A model generated the notes under the pieces. That model saw nothing but the letters and a program-made list of their open reading frames with translations, made no database searches and had not been told where the DNA came from. The translations under genes and the position numbers were made by a program. From an uncultured Oleiphilus sp. (GTDB lineage: Bacteria > Pseudomonadota > Gammaproteobacteria > Pseudomonadales > Oleiphilaceae), in the NCBI GenBank assembly GCA_913020245.1, contig CAJWAD010000017.1, forward strand, positions 1-46,505: a DNA stretch of 46,505 bases, read 5' to 3'. This document shows, in pieces, positions 9,784 through 19,705 of this stretch (positions within the stretch are counted from its first letter, which is position 1; each line of letters starts with the position of its first letter).

Positions 9784-9809
9784 AAGAAACCGTTTTCGAT
9801 AAAAGACGG
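9784..9809 (-). terminator. Probable intrinsic terminator after hflX
   Basis: On the minus strand, CCGTCTTTT-ATCG-AAAACGG can form an imperfect stem. It is followed by TTTCTTAATA and begins a few bases after the hflX stop. It is weaker than the other terminators here. Confidence 0.45.
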
Positions 9810-9816
9810 CGATAGC

Positions 9817-11109
9817 CTAGACGGCTTGAAACATTACTTCATCGGCGCTAATGTTCGCTCGTCGCAGTATTTTGTCATAATCGCTACGCTGCAATCGAAT
9901 CTCTAGACAGGTATTTCCCTGCTCATCATACGCTTCAGACAATACCCATTTAGCCGCATACAAATCAGCTCTTAATTTAGACTGATCAGGCCTGAGGACG
10001 ATACGCCAGTGGACAATTTCCTCACACAATAATTCGGCAATCGCATCGAACAAAAGTTCCACGCCTTCACCTGTGTTTGCAGACACCCAAACGCGCTCTG
10101 GTTTTCCTTCTTCATTTCTGTCAATGCGCGCCTCACGACCGTCAAGCAAATCCAACTTGTTGTAAACAAGCAACGTTGGGACTTCCTCCGCACCAATTTC
10201 AGCCAGCACCGTGTTTACCGATTCAATATTATCCAGGCGCCGGTCATCGTGGCAATCAATCACATGCAACAGCAAGGTAGCAGATATCGTTTCTTCTAAC
10301 GTCGCACGAAAAGCATCGACCAATTTATGCGGTAAGTGCCTTATAAAACCTACTGTATCGACTAAAATACCGGGGCCTACGTCGGGTAGATCGATACGGC
10401 GCAGCGTTGGGTCAAGTGTGGCGAACAGTTGGTCAGCCGCATATACACCTGACTCGGTAATACGGTTAAAAAGCGTACTTTTACCCGCATTGGTATACCC
10501 TACCAGCGAAACAGTAGGCACTTCTGCTCGAGTTCGCGCACGACGCCCTTGATCTCGTTGCTTACGCACCTTTCCAAGCCGCGAGGTAATCGTTTTTATC
10601 CGGGCCCGTAAAAGTCGTCTATCTGTTTCGAGCTGCGTCTCACCTGGCCCTCTCAGACCGATCCCACCCTTTTGCCTCTCCAAATGCGTCCAACCTCGAA
10701 TGAGACGGGTCGACATATATTCTAATTGCGCTAACTCAACCTGCAATTTACCTTCATGGGTGCGCGCTCTCTGAGCAAAAATATCCAAAATCACACCCGT
10801 ACGGTCAATTACGCGAGTTTCTAACGCCGCCTCAACATTTCGTTGTTGACTGGGCGACAAGGCATGATTGAACAACACGACGTCGGCCTCATTGTTTTTC
10901 AACGCTAACTCGACTTCCTCGAGCTTGCCTGATCCGACAAAGTACTTAGGGCTTGGCTGGCTTCGCGAGCCTGTGATGAGTGCGACCGGATCTACGCCCG
11001 CTGAACGGACAAGTTCAAAAAACTCATCAGAATCTTCACGGTCATTTTCGGCGGGGAAATCAATATGAACGAGGATGGCACGTTCACCTGCATCGGGTCT
11101 ATCAAACAC
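9817..11109 (-). CDS. hflX: GTPase HflX
   Basis: OBG-HflX superfamily GTPase that binds the large ribosomal subunit and can split stalled 70S ribosomes under heat or antibiotic stress. The 430-residue product has the glycine-rich HflX domain (ITGSRSQPSPKYFVGSGK), then the linker with QLEYMSTRLIRGW and GGIGLRGPGETQLE. The G domain follows with P-loop GYTNAGKST, G3 DTVGFI and G4 YNKLD, and a C-terminal domain completes it. It follows hfq in the same direction after a 107-base gap, the standard order. The usual next gene, hflK, is displaced by the three-gene cassette. Confidence 0.97.
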   Translation of the reverse strand: MFDRPDAGERAILVHIDFPAENDREDSDEFFELVRSAGVDPVALITGSRSQPSPKYFVGSGKLEEVELALKNNEADVVLFNHALSPSQQRNVEAALETRVIDRTGVILDIFAQRARTHEGKLQVELAQLEYMSTRLIRGWTHLERQKGGIGLRGPGETQLETDRRLLRARIKTITSRLGKVRKQRDQGRRARTRAEVPTVSLVGYTNAGKSTLFNRITESGVYAADQLFATLDPTLRRIDLPDVGPGILVDTVGFIRHLPHKLVDAFRATLEETISATLLLHVIDCHDDRRLDNIESVNTVLAEIGAEEVPTLLVYNKLDLLDGREARIDRNEEGKPERVWVSANTGEGVELLFDAIAELLCEEIVHWRIVLRPDQSKLRADLYAAKWVLSEAYDEQGNTCLEIRLQRSDYDKILRRANISADEVMFQAV

Positions 11110-11216
11110 AGGTAAACGTGAACAAAAGCGAGGACAAAAAAGGTGCCGCGGCGTTATGAATCAAATTATGTTACTACTTATTCGGTACTAAAAAATATGA
11201 ACAAAGGCTGATAACG

Positions 11217-11459
11217 CTAGCCATTATTCTCCATTTCTTCGTTGGTTGGCATGCGCACGTTTCGCGCAGGAACGACCGTTGAAATTGCATGCTTATAGAC
11301 CATTTGACTTACCGTGTTCTTCAAGAGAATCACAAACTGGTCAAAGGATTCGATTTGGCCTTGTAGTTTAATACCGTTCACAAGAAAGATAGATACTGGA
11401 ATACGCTCTTTGCGCAGTGCGTTTAAGTACGGGTCTTGTAATGAATGGCCCTTCGACAT
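11217..11459 (-). CDS. hfq: RNA chaperone Hfq
   Basis: Sm-like hexameric RNA chaperone that pairs small RNAs with mRNAs and affects mRNA stability. The 80-residue product has the Sm1 segment ([28 protein letters not shown]) with the proximal-face uridine-binding residues, and the Sm2 motif YKHAIST. The C-terminal tail is short ([15 protein letters not shown]) compared with the long E. coli tail, as in Pseudomonas. It lies 53 bases after miaA and before hflX, its normal operon place. Confidence 0.98.
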   Translation of the reverse strand: MSKGHSLQDPYLNALRKERIPVSIFLVNGIKLQGQIESFDQFVILLKNTVSQMVYKHAISTVVPARNVRMPTNEEMENNG

Positions 11460-11512
11460 TTTTTATCTCCTAGTGTAATAATTTTATGCACTTTTTTGGC
11501 AAGGCTTACAAT

Positions 11513-12538
11513 TTAGCTTATACATACGTCAATTGTGGTAGAACGTATCTTTTTCAAGGCCTTATCCAATATATTTTTATTCCCTGTCTCGAGCCAGAGG
11601 GTGTCTGACCAAGCGCGCAGCCAAGTCAGTTGCCGCTTCGCCAACTGCCGCGTTGCGATAACCCCTCGCTCACTCATCTCAGCATAGGACAGATTTCCCG
11701 CTAAGTAATCCCACATTTGCCGATATCCGACGCTACGCATCGATGGCATCGTAGCATCAACGAGGCCAGAGTCATAAAGGCTTTTAACTTCTTGCTCAAA
11801 CCCGCTTGCGAGCATCGATTCAAAGCGCTGCGCTATTCGCTCATGCAGCACAGACCGATCTCGAGGTGAAATCGCGAGATTTATCAAGCGATAAGGCACG
11901 GGAGGCAGTCCGTCTTTTGGATTAGTGTAATCGTCTTTATCGACATTTCCAGTTTCTTTTTGCTCAGCTTTGAGTGCCTGCTTAGCCCAATGCTCAGTCA
12001 TGGTTGAACCACTGACCCGATAGACCTCCAAGGCTCGCTGAACCCTCTGTTGATCGGTCGGTTTAATGCGCTCGGCAGCCTTTGGATCCACTTTCGCTAA
12101 TTCTTGATGAACGAATGGCCAACCATGTTTGTCAGCTAGCGCATTTATTTCTTCACGAACCCGCTTATCTGCTGCAGGCATCGCCGCGATACCTTCTTTC
12201 AGCACGCGAAAATACAGCATTGTCCCACCTACGCATAAAGGTATCTTGCCAGCGGCGGTAATCGCCTTCATTTCACGCAATGCATCTTTGTAAAATCTGG
12301 CCACCGAGTATGTTTCATGAGGCTCTAAAATATTAATTAAACGGTGCGGCGATTTGGCTAATTCTGCCGCATTGGGTTTTGCTGTGCCAATATTCATACC
12401 CTTATAAATCAGAGCAGAATCAACGCTCACAATTTCTACCGGCAAATGTTCTGTGAGTTTCATTGCCAAATCAGTTTTGCCTGAAGCTGTCGGCCCCATC
12501 AAAAAAATAGCAGGAGGCAGCAAATTTTTGCTCGCCAT
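11513..12538 (-). CDS. miaA: tRNA dimethylallyltransferase
   Basis: Transfers a dimethylallyl group to N6 of A37 in tRNAs reading UNN codons, the first step to ms2i6A. The product of 341 residues has the P-loop GPTASGKTDL, the DSALIYKGMNIGTAKP segment that holds the catalytic Asp, and LCVGGTMLYF. The Arg-rich SMRSVGYRQMWDYL and TRQLAKRQLTWLR regions bind tRNA. A charged stretch around residues 190-210 (EQKETGNVDKDDYTNPKD) is an insertion relative to the core family. The start is 4 bases after the mutL stop, which indicates translational coupling. Confidence 0.97.
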   Translation of the reverse strand: MASKNLLPPAIFLMGPTASGKTDLAMKLTEHLPVEIVSVDSALIYKGMNIGTAKPNAAELAKSPHRLINILEPHETYSVARFYKDALREMKAITAAGKIPLCVGGTMLYFRVLKEGIAAMPAADKRVREEINALADKHGWPFVHQELAKVDPKAAERIKPTDQQRVQRALEVYRVSGSTMTEHWAKQALKAEQKETGNVDKDDYTNPKDGLPPVPYRLINLAISPRDRSVLHERIAQRFESMLASGFEQEVKSLYDSGLVDATMPSMRSVGYRQMWDYLAGNLSYAEMSERGVIATRQLAKRQLTWLRAWSDTLWLETGNKNILDKALKKIRSTTIDVCIS

Positions 12539-12542
12539 TTAC

Positions 12543-14468
12543 TTAACGACCCCTCAAGAACAACTTATCTAACTCAACCATGGATAATGATGTCCACGTT
12601 GGTCGGCCATGATTACATTGCCCGCTGCGTTCAGTCACCTCCATATCACGCAATAAAGCATTCATCTCTTCTTGCGATAACTGACGGTTGGCGCGCACCG
12701 CACCATGGCACGCCATCGACGCCATCAATTCATTTGCTTTTTGATTCACCAAATCAGAGCGACCGTAAGCTGCCGTATCACTTAACAGGTCACGCACCAG
12801 CAACTCGACATCCACGTTTTGCAAAATAACAGGGACTTGCCGAATCACAATGCTTTCAGATCCGCCACGCTCGACCCCCAATCCAAAACGCATCAATTCA
12901 TCCGCTAAATCTTCGGCTAGAAGCGCCTCTTTCTGACTCACAGAAATACTCATTGGCACTAACAGAGGCTGCGCTTTAATACCTGAACTGTAAAAATCAT
13001 TTTTCATCCGCTCATAGGTAATACGCTCGTGAGCGGCATGCATATCAACAATTATCATGCCTTGTGCCGCCTGAGAAAGAATATACACACCATGCAACTG
13101 CGCAATGGCAAAGCCCAAGGGATACTGGCTGGGGTCTTTAAAGTCGAGCGCTGGGTTTACACTCTCTGGCGTTTCAAACACCGCTGACCGATCAACGGAG
13201 CCCTCCCCTACTGACGGCGCCCCTGGTTTTGACTGAACACCGTAAAGGCGGTTATATGCCTGAAGACTCTCGCTCACTTGATGCGCCGAAGCGGGTGATG
13301 AACCACTCCGGTCTGTGGGGTAAACGCTTGATAAACTTGGCGTAGCAGGCAATGGCATTGCAGCTTGCGAGCTAAACCCAGGCTGCGCGGCTAAGCCGCT
13401 TTGCGCATGGACGGTATCATTCTCCTGCATCCGCGATTCACTTGAACCCGGCATATATTCATCGGGTCGCAAATCAGCTAACGCTTTGTGTAAGCGTCTA
13501 AAAATAAAATCATGCACTAAACGCCCATCACGAAAGCGGACTTCATGCTTCGTGGGATGAACATTGACATCGACTAGCGCAGGGTCTAACTCAAGGTAGA
13601 GAACAAAGGCAGGGTGGCGACCGTGATAAAGCACATCTTTGTATGCTTGCTTGACCGCATGCGTCACCAACCTGTCGCGAATCACGCGACCGTTCACGTA
13701 GAAATATTGCAAATCAGCCTGACTACGTGAAAAAGTAGGTAACGCGACCCACCCCCATAGCTTTAAACCAGATGCGTCTGTATCTATTTCGACCGCATGC
13801 TCCATGAATGGCTTGCCACACAAGCTCGCAACCCGCTGCTCCTTGTCTCGCAAGGTAATAGCTTGACGCAAGGAGTGGACCGTTTTCCCATTGTGACTTA
13901 GCTCGAAACCCACATCAAAACGCCCTAGCGCTTGACGCTTTACGACCTCTTCTAAATGATTAAATTCAGTTTTTTCCGTACGCAGAAATTTACGTCGCGC
14001 CGGCGTATTAAAAAACAAATCACGCACATCAACACTTGTTCCTCTATTGTGCGCAGCAGGGCTTAATTTCGTTTGCATTTCACGCCCTTCGGTTTCCGCC
14101 TGCCAAGCTTGCTCTGCGCCCTCTATTTTTGAGGTCATTAACAGTCGTGATACCGAACTTATACTCGCTAAAGCTTCGCCTCGAAAACCCAATGTAGCAA
14201 CCGCTTCTAGATCGTCTAACGTTGTAATTTTACTGGTAGCATGTCGACTTAGTGAGAGAGGCAAATCATCCTTTTCCATGCCAACGCCATCATCACGTAT
14301 CAACATACGTTTCGTACCACCGGCCTCAACCAGGACGCTAATTTTTTTCCCGCCTGCGTCCAGAGCATTTTCAAGTAACTCTTTCACAACTGACGCGGGC
14401 CTCTCAACGACCTCACCCGCTGCAATTTGGTTAGCCAATCTTGGTGAAAGTTTTTGGATCTGTGTCAT
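12543..14468 (-). CDS. mutL: DNA mismatch repair protein MutL (endonuclease-type)
   Basis: Mismatch-repair mediator that couples MutS recognition to strand removal. The 641-residue product has an N-terminal GHKL ATPase ([51 protein letters not shown]). A Ser/Pro/Gln-rich linker (about residues 345-440) and a C-terminal dimerisation domain follow. The C-terminal domain contains [12 protein letters not shown], which fits the DQHA(x)2E(x)4E metal-binding endonuclease motif apart from Met for Gln. It also has ACHGAVRAN and CNHGRPT. E. coli MutL lacks this motif and relies on MutH, so this organism probably uses MutL itself for nicking, as Pseudomonas does. Confidence 0.97.
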   Translation of the reverse strand: MTQIQKLSPRLANQIAAGEVVERPASVVKELLENALDAGGKKISVLVEAGGTKRMLIRDDGVGMEKDDLPLSLSRHATSKITTLDDLEAVATLGFRGEALASISSVSRLLMTSKIEGAEQAWQAETEGREMQTKLSPAAHNRGTSVDVRDLFFNTPARRKFLRTEKTEFNHLEEVVKRQALGRFDVGFELSHNGKTVHSLRQAITLRDKEQRVASLCGKPFMEHAVEIDTDASGLKLWGWVALPTFSRSQADLQYFYVNGRVIRDRLVTHAVKQAYKDVLYHGRHPAFVLYLELDPALVDVNVHPTKHEVRFRDGRLVHDFIFRRLHKALADLRPDEYMPGSSESRMQENDTVHAQSGLAAQPGFSSQAAMPLPATPSLSSVYPTDRSGSSPASAHQVSESLQAYNRLYGVQSKPGAPSVGEGSVDRSAVFETPESVNPALDFKDPSQYPLGFAIAQLHGVYILSQAAQGMIIVDMHAAHERITYERMKNDFYSSGIKAQPLLVPMSISVSQKEALLAEDLADELMRFGLGVERGGSESIVIRQVPVILQNVDVELLVRDLLSDTAAYGRSDLVNQKANELMASMACHGAVRANRQLSQEEMNALLRDMEVTERSGQCNHGRPTWTSLSMVELDKLFLRGR

Positions 14469-14599
14469 AAAGGGTAACGCGTTATATAAGTGAAACGGTC
14501 GGGAATGTTATCAGAAAATCCATCTATAAATCTCCAAGAGAGTGCAGCCAAAGCGTCTACATTGTCCAAGCCTTATCAACATCGAAGACCTGCCTAAAT

Positions 14600-15952
14600 T
14601 CAGGACTTAGGGACGGTTAACCGCTGCCCCACATAGAGCCTGTCATTGTCTAGACGATTGGCGCTACGCAACGCTTTTAAACTTACCTCATTTTTACTGG
14701 CGATACGGGATAAGGTATCACCTTTGCGTACAACATAAGAGAAACTACCAACACTGTCCTGTTTTAACGCAATGAAACTCCCAGGTGGCGGGTTAGACGC
14801 GAAATAACCCGTAATACCACTGAAAATTGAATCGGCAATTTTACGTTGATATTTACGTGTATTGAGGCGCCTTGATTCCGCTGGATTAGAAATGAAACCG
14901 GTTTCAACCAAAATCGAAGGGATATCGGGCGATTTTAAAACAACAAACCCTGCTTGCTGGACATGACGCTTGTGCAAACGCGCTACGCTACCCAATGATC
15001 CGAGCACCTTGTCACCAACACTTAAGCTAGCTTTCAAGCTGGCTGTAGAAGACAAATCTAACAAAACGCCCGCCAGCATATCGTCTTTATCATCAATACT
15101 AACCCCGCCACCCCCGATTAAGTCAGCGGCGTTTTCTTTGCGCGCCAGCCACCGAGCAGCCTCACTCGTCGCACCGCGATTCGACAAAGCAAAGACCGAG
15201 GCGCCATTAGCTTGCGGTTTCGTAAAGGCATCCGCATGCACCGAAACAAGCAAATCTGCATTTTTTTTCCGAGCCAAGCTTGAGCGCTTCCGAAGTCCGA
15301 CATAATAATCGCCAGAGCGGGTCAAATACGCCTTATAACCTTGTTTAGCGCCAATTTTAGCTTTGAGCTCTTTTGCAATTGCCAGCACCACATTCTTTTC
15401 TTTTACTCGGTTCGGACCGAGCGCTCCCGGGTCTTCTCCTCCATGTCCCGGATCGATCATCACCACAATATCGCGTTTTTTGCCAACGGTAGTTAACTGT
15501 TTTGCCGGTTTAGATTCGCGTTGCGGCGCCTTACCATAATGCAGGTCAAGAACAAGGCGATTTCCGTACTGATCATTGGGCTTAAGAACAAAGCTTTTCG
15601 GCCGAACTTTTTGCTTAAGATCAAGAACGATGCGTAAATCACTTCCATTGCGAGGCGCAGACCGGACCTTCTTTACCGGCGATGCAGAAAAATCCAAGCT
15701 CGCAAATGACGCATCCTTTTTCGCATTAACAATATCGAGCACTAGCCTATCTGGCTGAGTAAGCGTCAAAATACGATGTTCAACCCCAGCAGAAAGATCG
15801 AAAACAAGGCGCGAATTATCAGGCGCATTCCATAACCGCGCATTGGTAACACTCACTTGTTTCGCCAGCACAGGCGACGCGGTCAGCAACCCAAGTACGA
15901 GCAAAACCATTATTCTCGTCACCATTGCAAACCCGCTAAGTGAGCATTTCAT
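14600..15952 (-). CDS. amiB: N-acetylmuramoyl-L-alanine amidase AmiB-type with AMIN and LysM domains
   Basis: Periplasmic zinc amidase that cleaves the stem peptide from MurNAc during septum splitting. The 450-residue product starts with a signal peptide (MVTRIMVLLVLGLLTASPVLA). An AMIN domain follows at about residues 30-135. The Amidase_3 domain contains the Zn site DPGHGGEDPGALG, VSVHADAF and the catalytic-Glu region LVETGFISN. One C-terminal LysM repeat (YVVRKGDTLSRIASKNEVSLKALRSAN) completes it. Its ATG overlaps the tsaE stop as ATGA, so the two genes are translationally coupled; a start at codon 10 is an alternative. Activity of this family is normally controlled by EnvC/NlpD-type activators. 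Confidence 0.95.
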   Translation of the reverse strand: MKCSLSGFAMVTRIMVLLVLGLLTASPVLAKQVSVTNARLWNAPDNSRLVFDLSAGVEHRILTLTQPDRLVLDIVNAKKDASFASLDFSASPVKKVRSAPRNGSDLRIVLDLKQKVRPKSFVLKPNDQYGNRLVLDLHYGKAPQRESKPAKQLTTVGKKRDIVVMIDPGHGGEDPGALGPNRVKEKNVVLAIAKELKAKIGAKQGYKAYLTRSGDYYVGLRKRSSLARKKNADLLVSVHADAFTKPQANGASVFALSNRGATSEAARWLARKENAADLIGGGGVSIDDKDDMLAGVLLDLSSTASLKASLSVGDKVLGSLGSVARLHKRHVQQAGFVVLKSPDIPSILVETGFISNPAESRRLNTRKYQRKIADSIFSGITGYFASNPPPGSFIALKQDSVGSFSYVVRKGDTLSRIASKNEVSLKALRSANRLDNDRLYVGQRLTVPKS

Positions 15953-16452
15953 CTGTTGTTAATTAGGTCGGTAGCAGATAAGTTCGATTGCAATAGCTGT
16001 TGAAAGCGAGGATTGGCTGTAATCAAAGCAGAACGCCCTTCGCCTTGAACATCTAAGCGCACTTCAAAAGTTGCGGGCGGAAAAATATGGGCAGCACGCT
16101 CGGGCCATTCCACGATACATAGCAATTTATCGACACACGTAGAATCAGGGCTAAAATAATCGCGAATCCCCATAAACTCTAATTCCTCTGGGTCGCCTAA
16201 GCGATATAGATCAAAATGATTCACCTGAATGTCAGCTAAGTCATAAGTTTCAACCAACGTATAAGTTGGCGACTTTACCGGCCCATTATATCCCGCCGCA
16301 TTCAACACACCGCGCGTAAGCGTTGTTTTACCCATACCAAGATTACCGTATAACAACACCAGGCAAACTGACTCGGACGACTTAATAATCGTTTCGTAAA
16401 GTGCCTTACCGAAAGCCAACGTTTGCGATTCTGCATGTAATGATACATTCAT
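15949..16452 (-). CDS. tsaE: tRNA threonylcarbamoyladenosine biosynthesis ATPase TsaE
   Basis: ATPase that works with TsaB and TsaD to put the threonylcarbamoyl group on A37 of ANN-decoding tRNAs. At 167 residues it has the family length. Walker A is LYGNLGMGKTTLTRGVL. PTYTLVETYD with HFDLYRLGDPEELEFMGIRDY are family signatures, and CIVEWPERA lies near the end of the core. It is the first gene of the tsaE-amiB-mutL-miaA-hfq-hflX run. In E. coli nnr (yjeF) precedes tsaE, but it is absent here and tsaE faces queG directly. Confidence 0.95.
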   Translation of the reverse strand: MNVSLHAESQTLAFGKALYETIIKSSESVCLVLLYGNLGMGKTTLTRGVLNAAGYNGPVKSPTYTLVETYDLADIQVNHFDLYRLGDPEELEFMGIRDYFSPDSTCVDKLLCIVEWPERAAHIFPPATFEVRLDVQGEGRSALITANPRFQQLLQSNLSATDLINNR

Positions 16453-16633
16453 AGGTACGGTTTAACTCAAGCCGATAGTGTTATACTAGCCCAACCTGCA
16501 GTAATAAATTAACTGATGGCTAACGCTCGATACCGGCAGGGATGCTTAGTTTTTAACTAAACACTATACTTGCAACAACGAGCTAACTGTTTCTGAAGCT
16601 TAGCAAAGCAATTTCACTTATTCCCTTAAAATC

Positions 16634-17722
16634 ATGTTACCTAAGCCCTCAAATAGCCAAGTTAATCTCTCCGCGTTAAAAAGCGCGATTAGTGATGAAG
16701 CGCGACGCTTAGGTTTCCAACAAATGGGTATCTGTAATACTGACTTAGCGGAGCATGTAAACCGTTATCAAGCATGGTTAAATGAAGGCTACCATGCAGA
16801 GCTTTCCTACATGGCTCAACACGGTAGCAAACGCTGGCAGCCAGACGAGCTCATTGACGGCACTTTACGAGTGCTGTCGCTGCGTATGAATTACCTGCCG
16901 GACTCTACTGAAACTTTAGCAACACTTAATAATCCCGAAAAGGGCTACATCTCTCGATATACATTAGGGCGTGACTACCACAAGTTGATTCGCGCGCGCT
17001 TGAAAAAGCTAATTCACTTTATTCAAGCCACGGCCCTTGAATACGACTACCGAGCATTTGTTGATAGCGCTCCAGTGTTAGAACGAGCGATCGCCCAGCG
17101 AGCCGGCCTTGGGTGGTTCGGCAAAAACACCATGCTGATTAATCGATCGGCGGGGTCATGGTTTTTTCTCGGCGAAATATACACTAATCTACCGTTAGCG
17201 CTTGATGCACCCTATGAGGAAGAGCATTGTGGCAGCTGCACTGCTTGTTTAACAGACTGCCCCACGCAAGCATTCGTCGGGCCCTATGTGTTAGATGCAA
17301 AGCGCTGCATTTCGTACCTAACAATCGAATCTAAATCGGCAATACCAGAAGAGCTGAGACCATTAATGGGCAATCGCATCTTTGGTTGTGATGACTGTCA
17401 AATCGTATGCCCTTGGACAAAGTTTTCACAACCGACAAGCGAGCAAGATTTCAGCCCAAGGCATAATTTGGCGTCCCCGGACCTAATCGAACTCTTTGCC
17501 TGGGATGAAGCTACTTTTCTAAGCAAAACTGAAGGCTCAGCGATCCGCCGAACCGGATACGAGGGCTGGATAAGGAACATTGCGGTGGCGCTTGGCAATG
17601 CCCCCCATGACAACCATATTATTTGCGCCCTCAAAAATAAGCTTGGAACACTTTCAAGCTTGGTCGATGAGCATATTTTGTGGTCACTCAAACAGCAAAA
17701 AGAAAAGCAAACCAAAATCTAA
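16634..17722 (+). CDS. queG: Epoxyqueuosine reductase
   Basis: Iron-sulfur and cobalamin enzyme that reduces epoxyqueuosine to queuosine at tRNA position 34. The 362-residue product has VDSAPVLERAIAQRAGLGWFGKNTMLI, the conserved cobalamin-domain segment. Two 4Fe-4S cluster motifs follow: CGSCTACLTDCPTQAF and, later, CDDCQIVCPW with an earlier Cys in KRCISYL. The gene is divergent from tsaE, with 181 bases between starts that must hold both promoters. The longest forms of the family carry a C-terminal HEAT repeat; only a short helical tail (residues about 310-362) is present here. Confidence 0.96.
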   Translation: MLPKPSNSQVNLSALKSAISDEARRLGFQQMGICNTDLAEHVNRYQAWLNEGYHAELSYMAQHGSKRWQPDELIDGTLRVLSLRMNYLPDSTETLATLNNPEKGYISRYTLGRDYHKLIRARLKKLIHFIQATALEYDYRAFVDSAPVLERAIAQRAGLGWFGKNTMLINRSAGSWFFLGEIYTNLPLALDAPYEEEHCGSCTACLTDCPTQAFVGPYVLDAKRCISYLTIESKSAIPEELRPLMGNRIFGCDDCQIVCPWTKFSQPTSEQDFSPRHNLASPDLIELFAWDEATFLSKTEGSAIRRTGYEGWIRNIAVALGNAPHDNHIICALKNKLGTLSSLVDEHILWSLKQQKEKQTKI

Positions 17723-17766
17723 GTATGTGGGTATACTCATTAATATTTTATTGCTTAGGGTGAGTA

Positions 17767-18918
17767 ATGCTCCAACAGATACTCCTGCGGTGGGTTGCAC
17801 TTTTTGCATTGACCGCAAGTTGCATCAGTGAAGTGCTAGCGAGCGAGGCCCTGACGCCTCTGCAAAACTTGGGACAAAGCCTCTATTTTGACACGAACTT
17901 TTCGCTCACTCGCACGCAGTCGTGTGCAACATGCCATAACCCGAGCTTCGCCTTTAGTGACCCTCGCGAAAATGCATTCCGCAAAGCAGCGTCAATAGGC
18001 GATGACAACAAGTCGGTCGGCGATAGAAATTCTCCAAGTATCGCCTACACGGCGATACAACCCCCATTACATAAATTAGAACCAAGCCTATACCGCGGCG
18101 GTTTTTTTTGGGATGGCCGCGCGAAATCGCTTGAAGAACAAGCCGGTGGGCCGCCATTTAATACCTCAGAAATGGGATTGAAGAATCCAGAGATGCTGCT
18201 GGAGCGCATCAAGGAAAACTCAGCCTACGTCGAGCAATTTACCACATTATTTGAGGCGAACAGCCTCGAAAACGGAGCAAATGCGTTAAACGCGTGGACG
18301 ACAGCAGTTGCCGCGTTCGAAAGAACAAGCATTTTCGCCAGCTTCAGCTCAAAGTATGATCGCTACCTCGAGGGAAACTATAAGCCAACTCGCCAAGAGG
18401 AGTTAGGCATGACATTGTTTTTCTCGCAGCAATTTACAAACTGCGCAAGCTGCCACATGCTTAATAGCCGCCCGGCTAGCAAGCAGGAGCCGTTTTCTAG
18501 CTACGAATACCACAATATAGGTATCCCATCGAATCCGGAGCTTCGCACGGGCAATGGCCTAGGCAAAAACTACCAAGATGAGGGCCTATTTTACAACGCA
18601 CTGATTGATGACGTGTCACAAAAAGGGCGGTTCAAAACGCCTAGCTTAAGGAATGTCGCGGTAACAGCGCCATATATGCACAACGGAGTATTCGAGGATC
18701 TTAGTACCGTTCTCGACTACTACAACAAGTTCAACAGCCGCAAAAAGAGCGCGAAGATAAATCCAGAGACCGGTCAGCCTTGGCGAGAGCCCGAAGTTGC
18801 TGAGAACATAAGCATTGAGCGCCTTGAACAAGGCCCGGCACTGAACAAGCAGCGTTTAAACGCACTTGAAGCATTTCTTAAAATGCTAACAGACGAACGG
18901 TATGAGCACCTTCTTTAA
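17767..18918 (+). CDS. Di-heme cytochrome c peroxidase (MauG/CCP family)
   Basis: Periplasmic di-heme enzyme of the bacterial cytochrome c peroxidase/MauG family, which usually reduces peroxide with electrons from a small cytochrome. A signal peptide (LLRWVALFALTASCISEVLA) precedes the mature protein. Heme site 1 is CATCH (residues 53-57, followed by NPSFAFSDPR) and heme site 2 is CASCH at about residue 220. PSLRNVAVTAPYMHNGVF is the conserved segment that carries a distal Met ligand in CCPs. The start is preceded by TTAGGGTGAGTA. The ATG lies 44 bases after queG, but the promoter context is unclear. Its position beside the iron-linked imelysin/DHOR cluster suggests a shared redox-iron role, which is inference. 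Confidence 0.9.
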   Translation: MLQQILLRWVALFALTASCISEVLASEALTPLQNLGQSLYFDTNFSLTRTQSCATCHNPSFAFSDPRENAFRKAASIGDDNKSVGDRNSPSIAYTAIQPPLHKLEPSLYRGGFFWDGRAKSLEEQAGGPPFNTSEMGLKNPEMLLERIKENSAYVEQFTTLFEANSLENGANALNAWTTAVAAFERTSIFASFSSKYDRYLEGNYKPTRQEELGMTLFFSQQFTNCASCHMLNSRPASKQEPFSSYEYHNIGIPSNPELRTGNGLGKNYQDEGLFYNALIDDVSQKGRFKTPSLRNVAVTAPYMHNGVFEDLSTVLDYYNKFNSRKKSAKINPETGQPWREPEVAENISIERLEQGPALNKQRLNALEAFLKMLTDERYEHLL

Positions 18919-18944
18919 TGCCCGGTATTTGAGGCTAACGCCCT

Positions 18945-19658
18945 CTATAACCGGCGGGTAATTAAATCGGTCAGATTGTTCGCTAATGCCTCGCTTGAGA
19001 CGGGCTCTCCATGTGCCGGTATTAAGTCGCTAGGTGGAAACTTTTCTAAATGCTCAAGCACCCAAGTTTTAAAGGCCTGTTTATCTGTCAAGATAAAATA
19101 CTTAATTACTTGGCTTATCTTTAATCCAGGCGCCGCACCTAATAACTTTTGCATTGCTCGCGCCAGTGGCTGCCTTGACAAGCGCTTGTAATTCAAAAAG
19201 CTGTCACAAGTAATCCATAGATGGGCATCACCTTCAGATTTTACGAACCATACGTCGCCCCCACGATGCCCAGCGGGAAATAACAAATGATAATTCTTAG
19301 GCAGATTAGGCTGCGTTTCTTCCAACGGTAAAATCTTTTTAATTCCTTTCTTGTTTAGTGCCGGAATAGCTTGTTGCGACGCAAACAAACGAGCTGAAGG
19401 GTATTTATCTAACCAAACCGGCACATCCATAAAATGATACGCGTTGGGCATCACTAGCGCTAAACCATCTCCCCCTTCCAAGCTATCTTGCTCAATAATT
19501 CTCGAAAAAGGGTCTAGCAATGAGGCACCTGGGCTAATTACCGTCCAGTTGCCATCGCCCGCATTTAAGGCAATGGAGTTAGACATAAAATTAGGGACCA
19601 AATATTGGCTCCAAAAGAGCTCATCGTGCCCTAAATAATTGATCCAAGTCTTTTCCAC
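18945..19658 (-). CDS. Metallo-beta-lactamase-like fold protein without canonical metal motif (DUF4336-like)
   Basis: A 237-residue cytoplasmic protein with no signal peptide. The pattern resembles the DUF4336 branch of the beta-lactamase-fold superfamily: LVMPNAYHFMDVPVWLDKYPSARLFAS in the middle, then LFPAGHRGGDVWFV, LWITCDSFLN and a C-terminal DLIPAHGEPV. The classical HxHxDH metal motif is absent, so catalysis is doubtful. It stands alone on the minus strand between the cytochrome peroxidase and the imelysin cluster. It is divergent from the latter and shares the 95-base promoter region with the Fur-box-like site. Function unknown; assignment to the fold is moderately supported. Confidence 0.6.
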   Translation of the reverse strand: MEKTWINYLGHDELFWSQYLVPNFMSNSIALNAGDGNWTVISPGASLLDPFSRIIEQDSLEGGDGLALVMPNAYHFMDVPVWLDKYPSARLFASQQAIPALNKKGIKKILPLEETQPNLPKNYHLLFPAGHRGGDVWFVKSEGDAHLWITCDSFLNYKRLSRQPLARAMQKLLGAAPGLKISQVIKYFILTDKQAFKTWVLEHLEKFPPSDLIPAHGEPVSSEALANNLTDLITRRL

Positions 19659-19686
19659 CTACGTTTCCTTTTTTTGTGTTCGTATT

Positions 19687-19705
19687 AATAATTATTATCA
19701 TTTAC
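19687..19705. promoter_or_regulatory. Fur-box-like sequence
   Basis: AATAATTATTATCATTTAC matches the 19-base Fur consensus GATAATGATAATCATTATC at 14 of 19 positions by my count. It lies 49 bases upstream of the first imelysin ATG and 29 bases upstream of the divergent gene start, so it could control both. Confidence 0.6.

Noticed and set aside
14047-14493. A 148-codon plus-strand open frame
   Set aside because: It is antisense to the N-terminal ATPase region of mutL; the mutL frame is certain.
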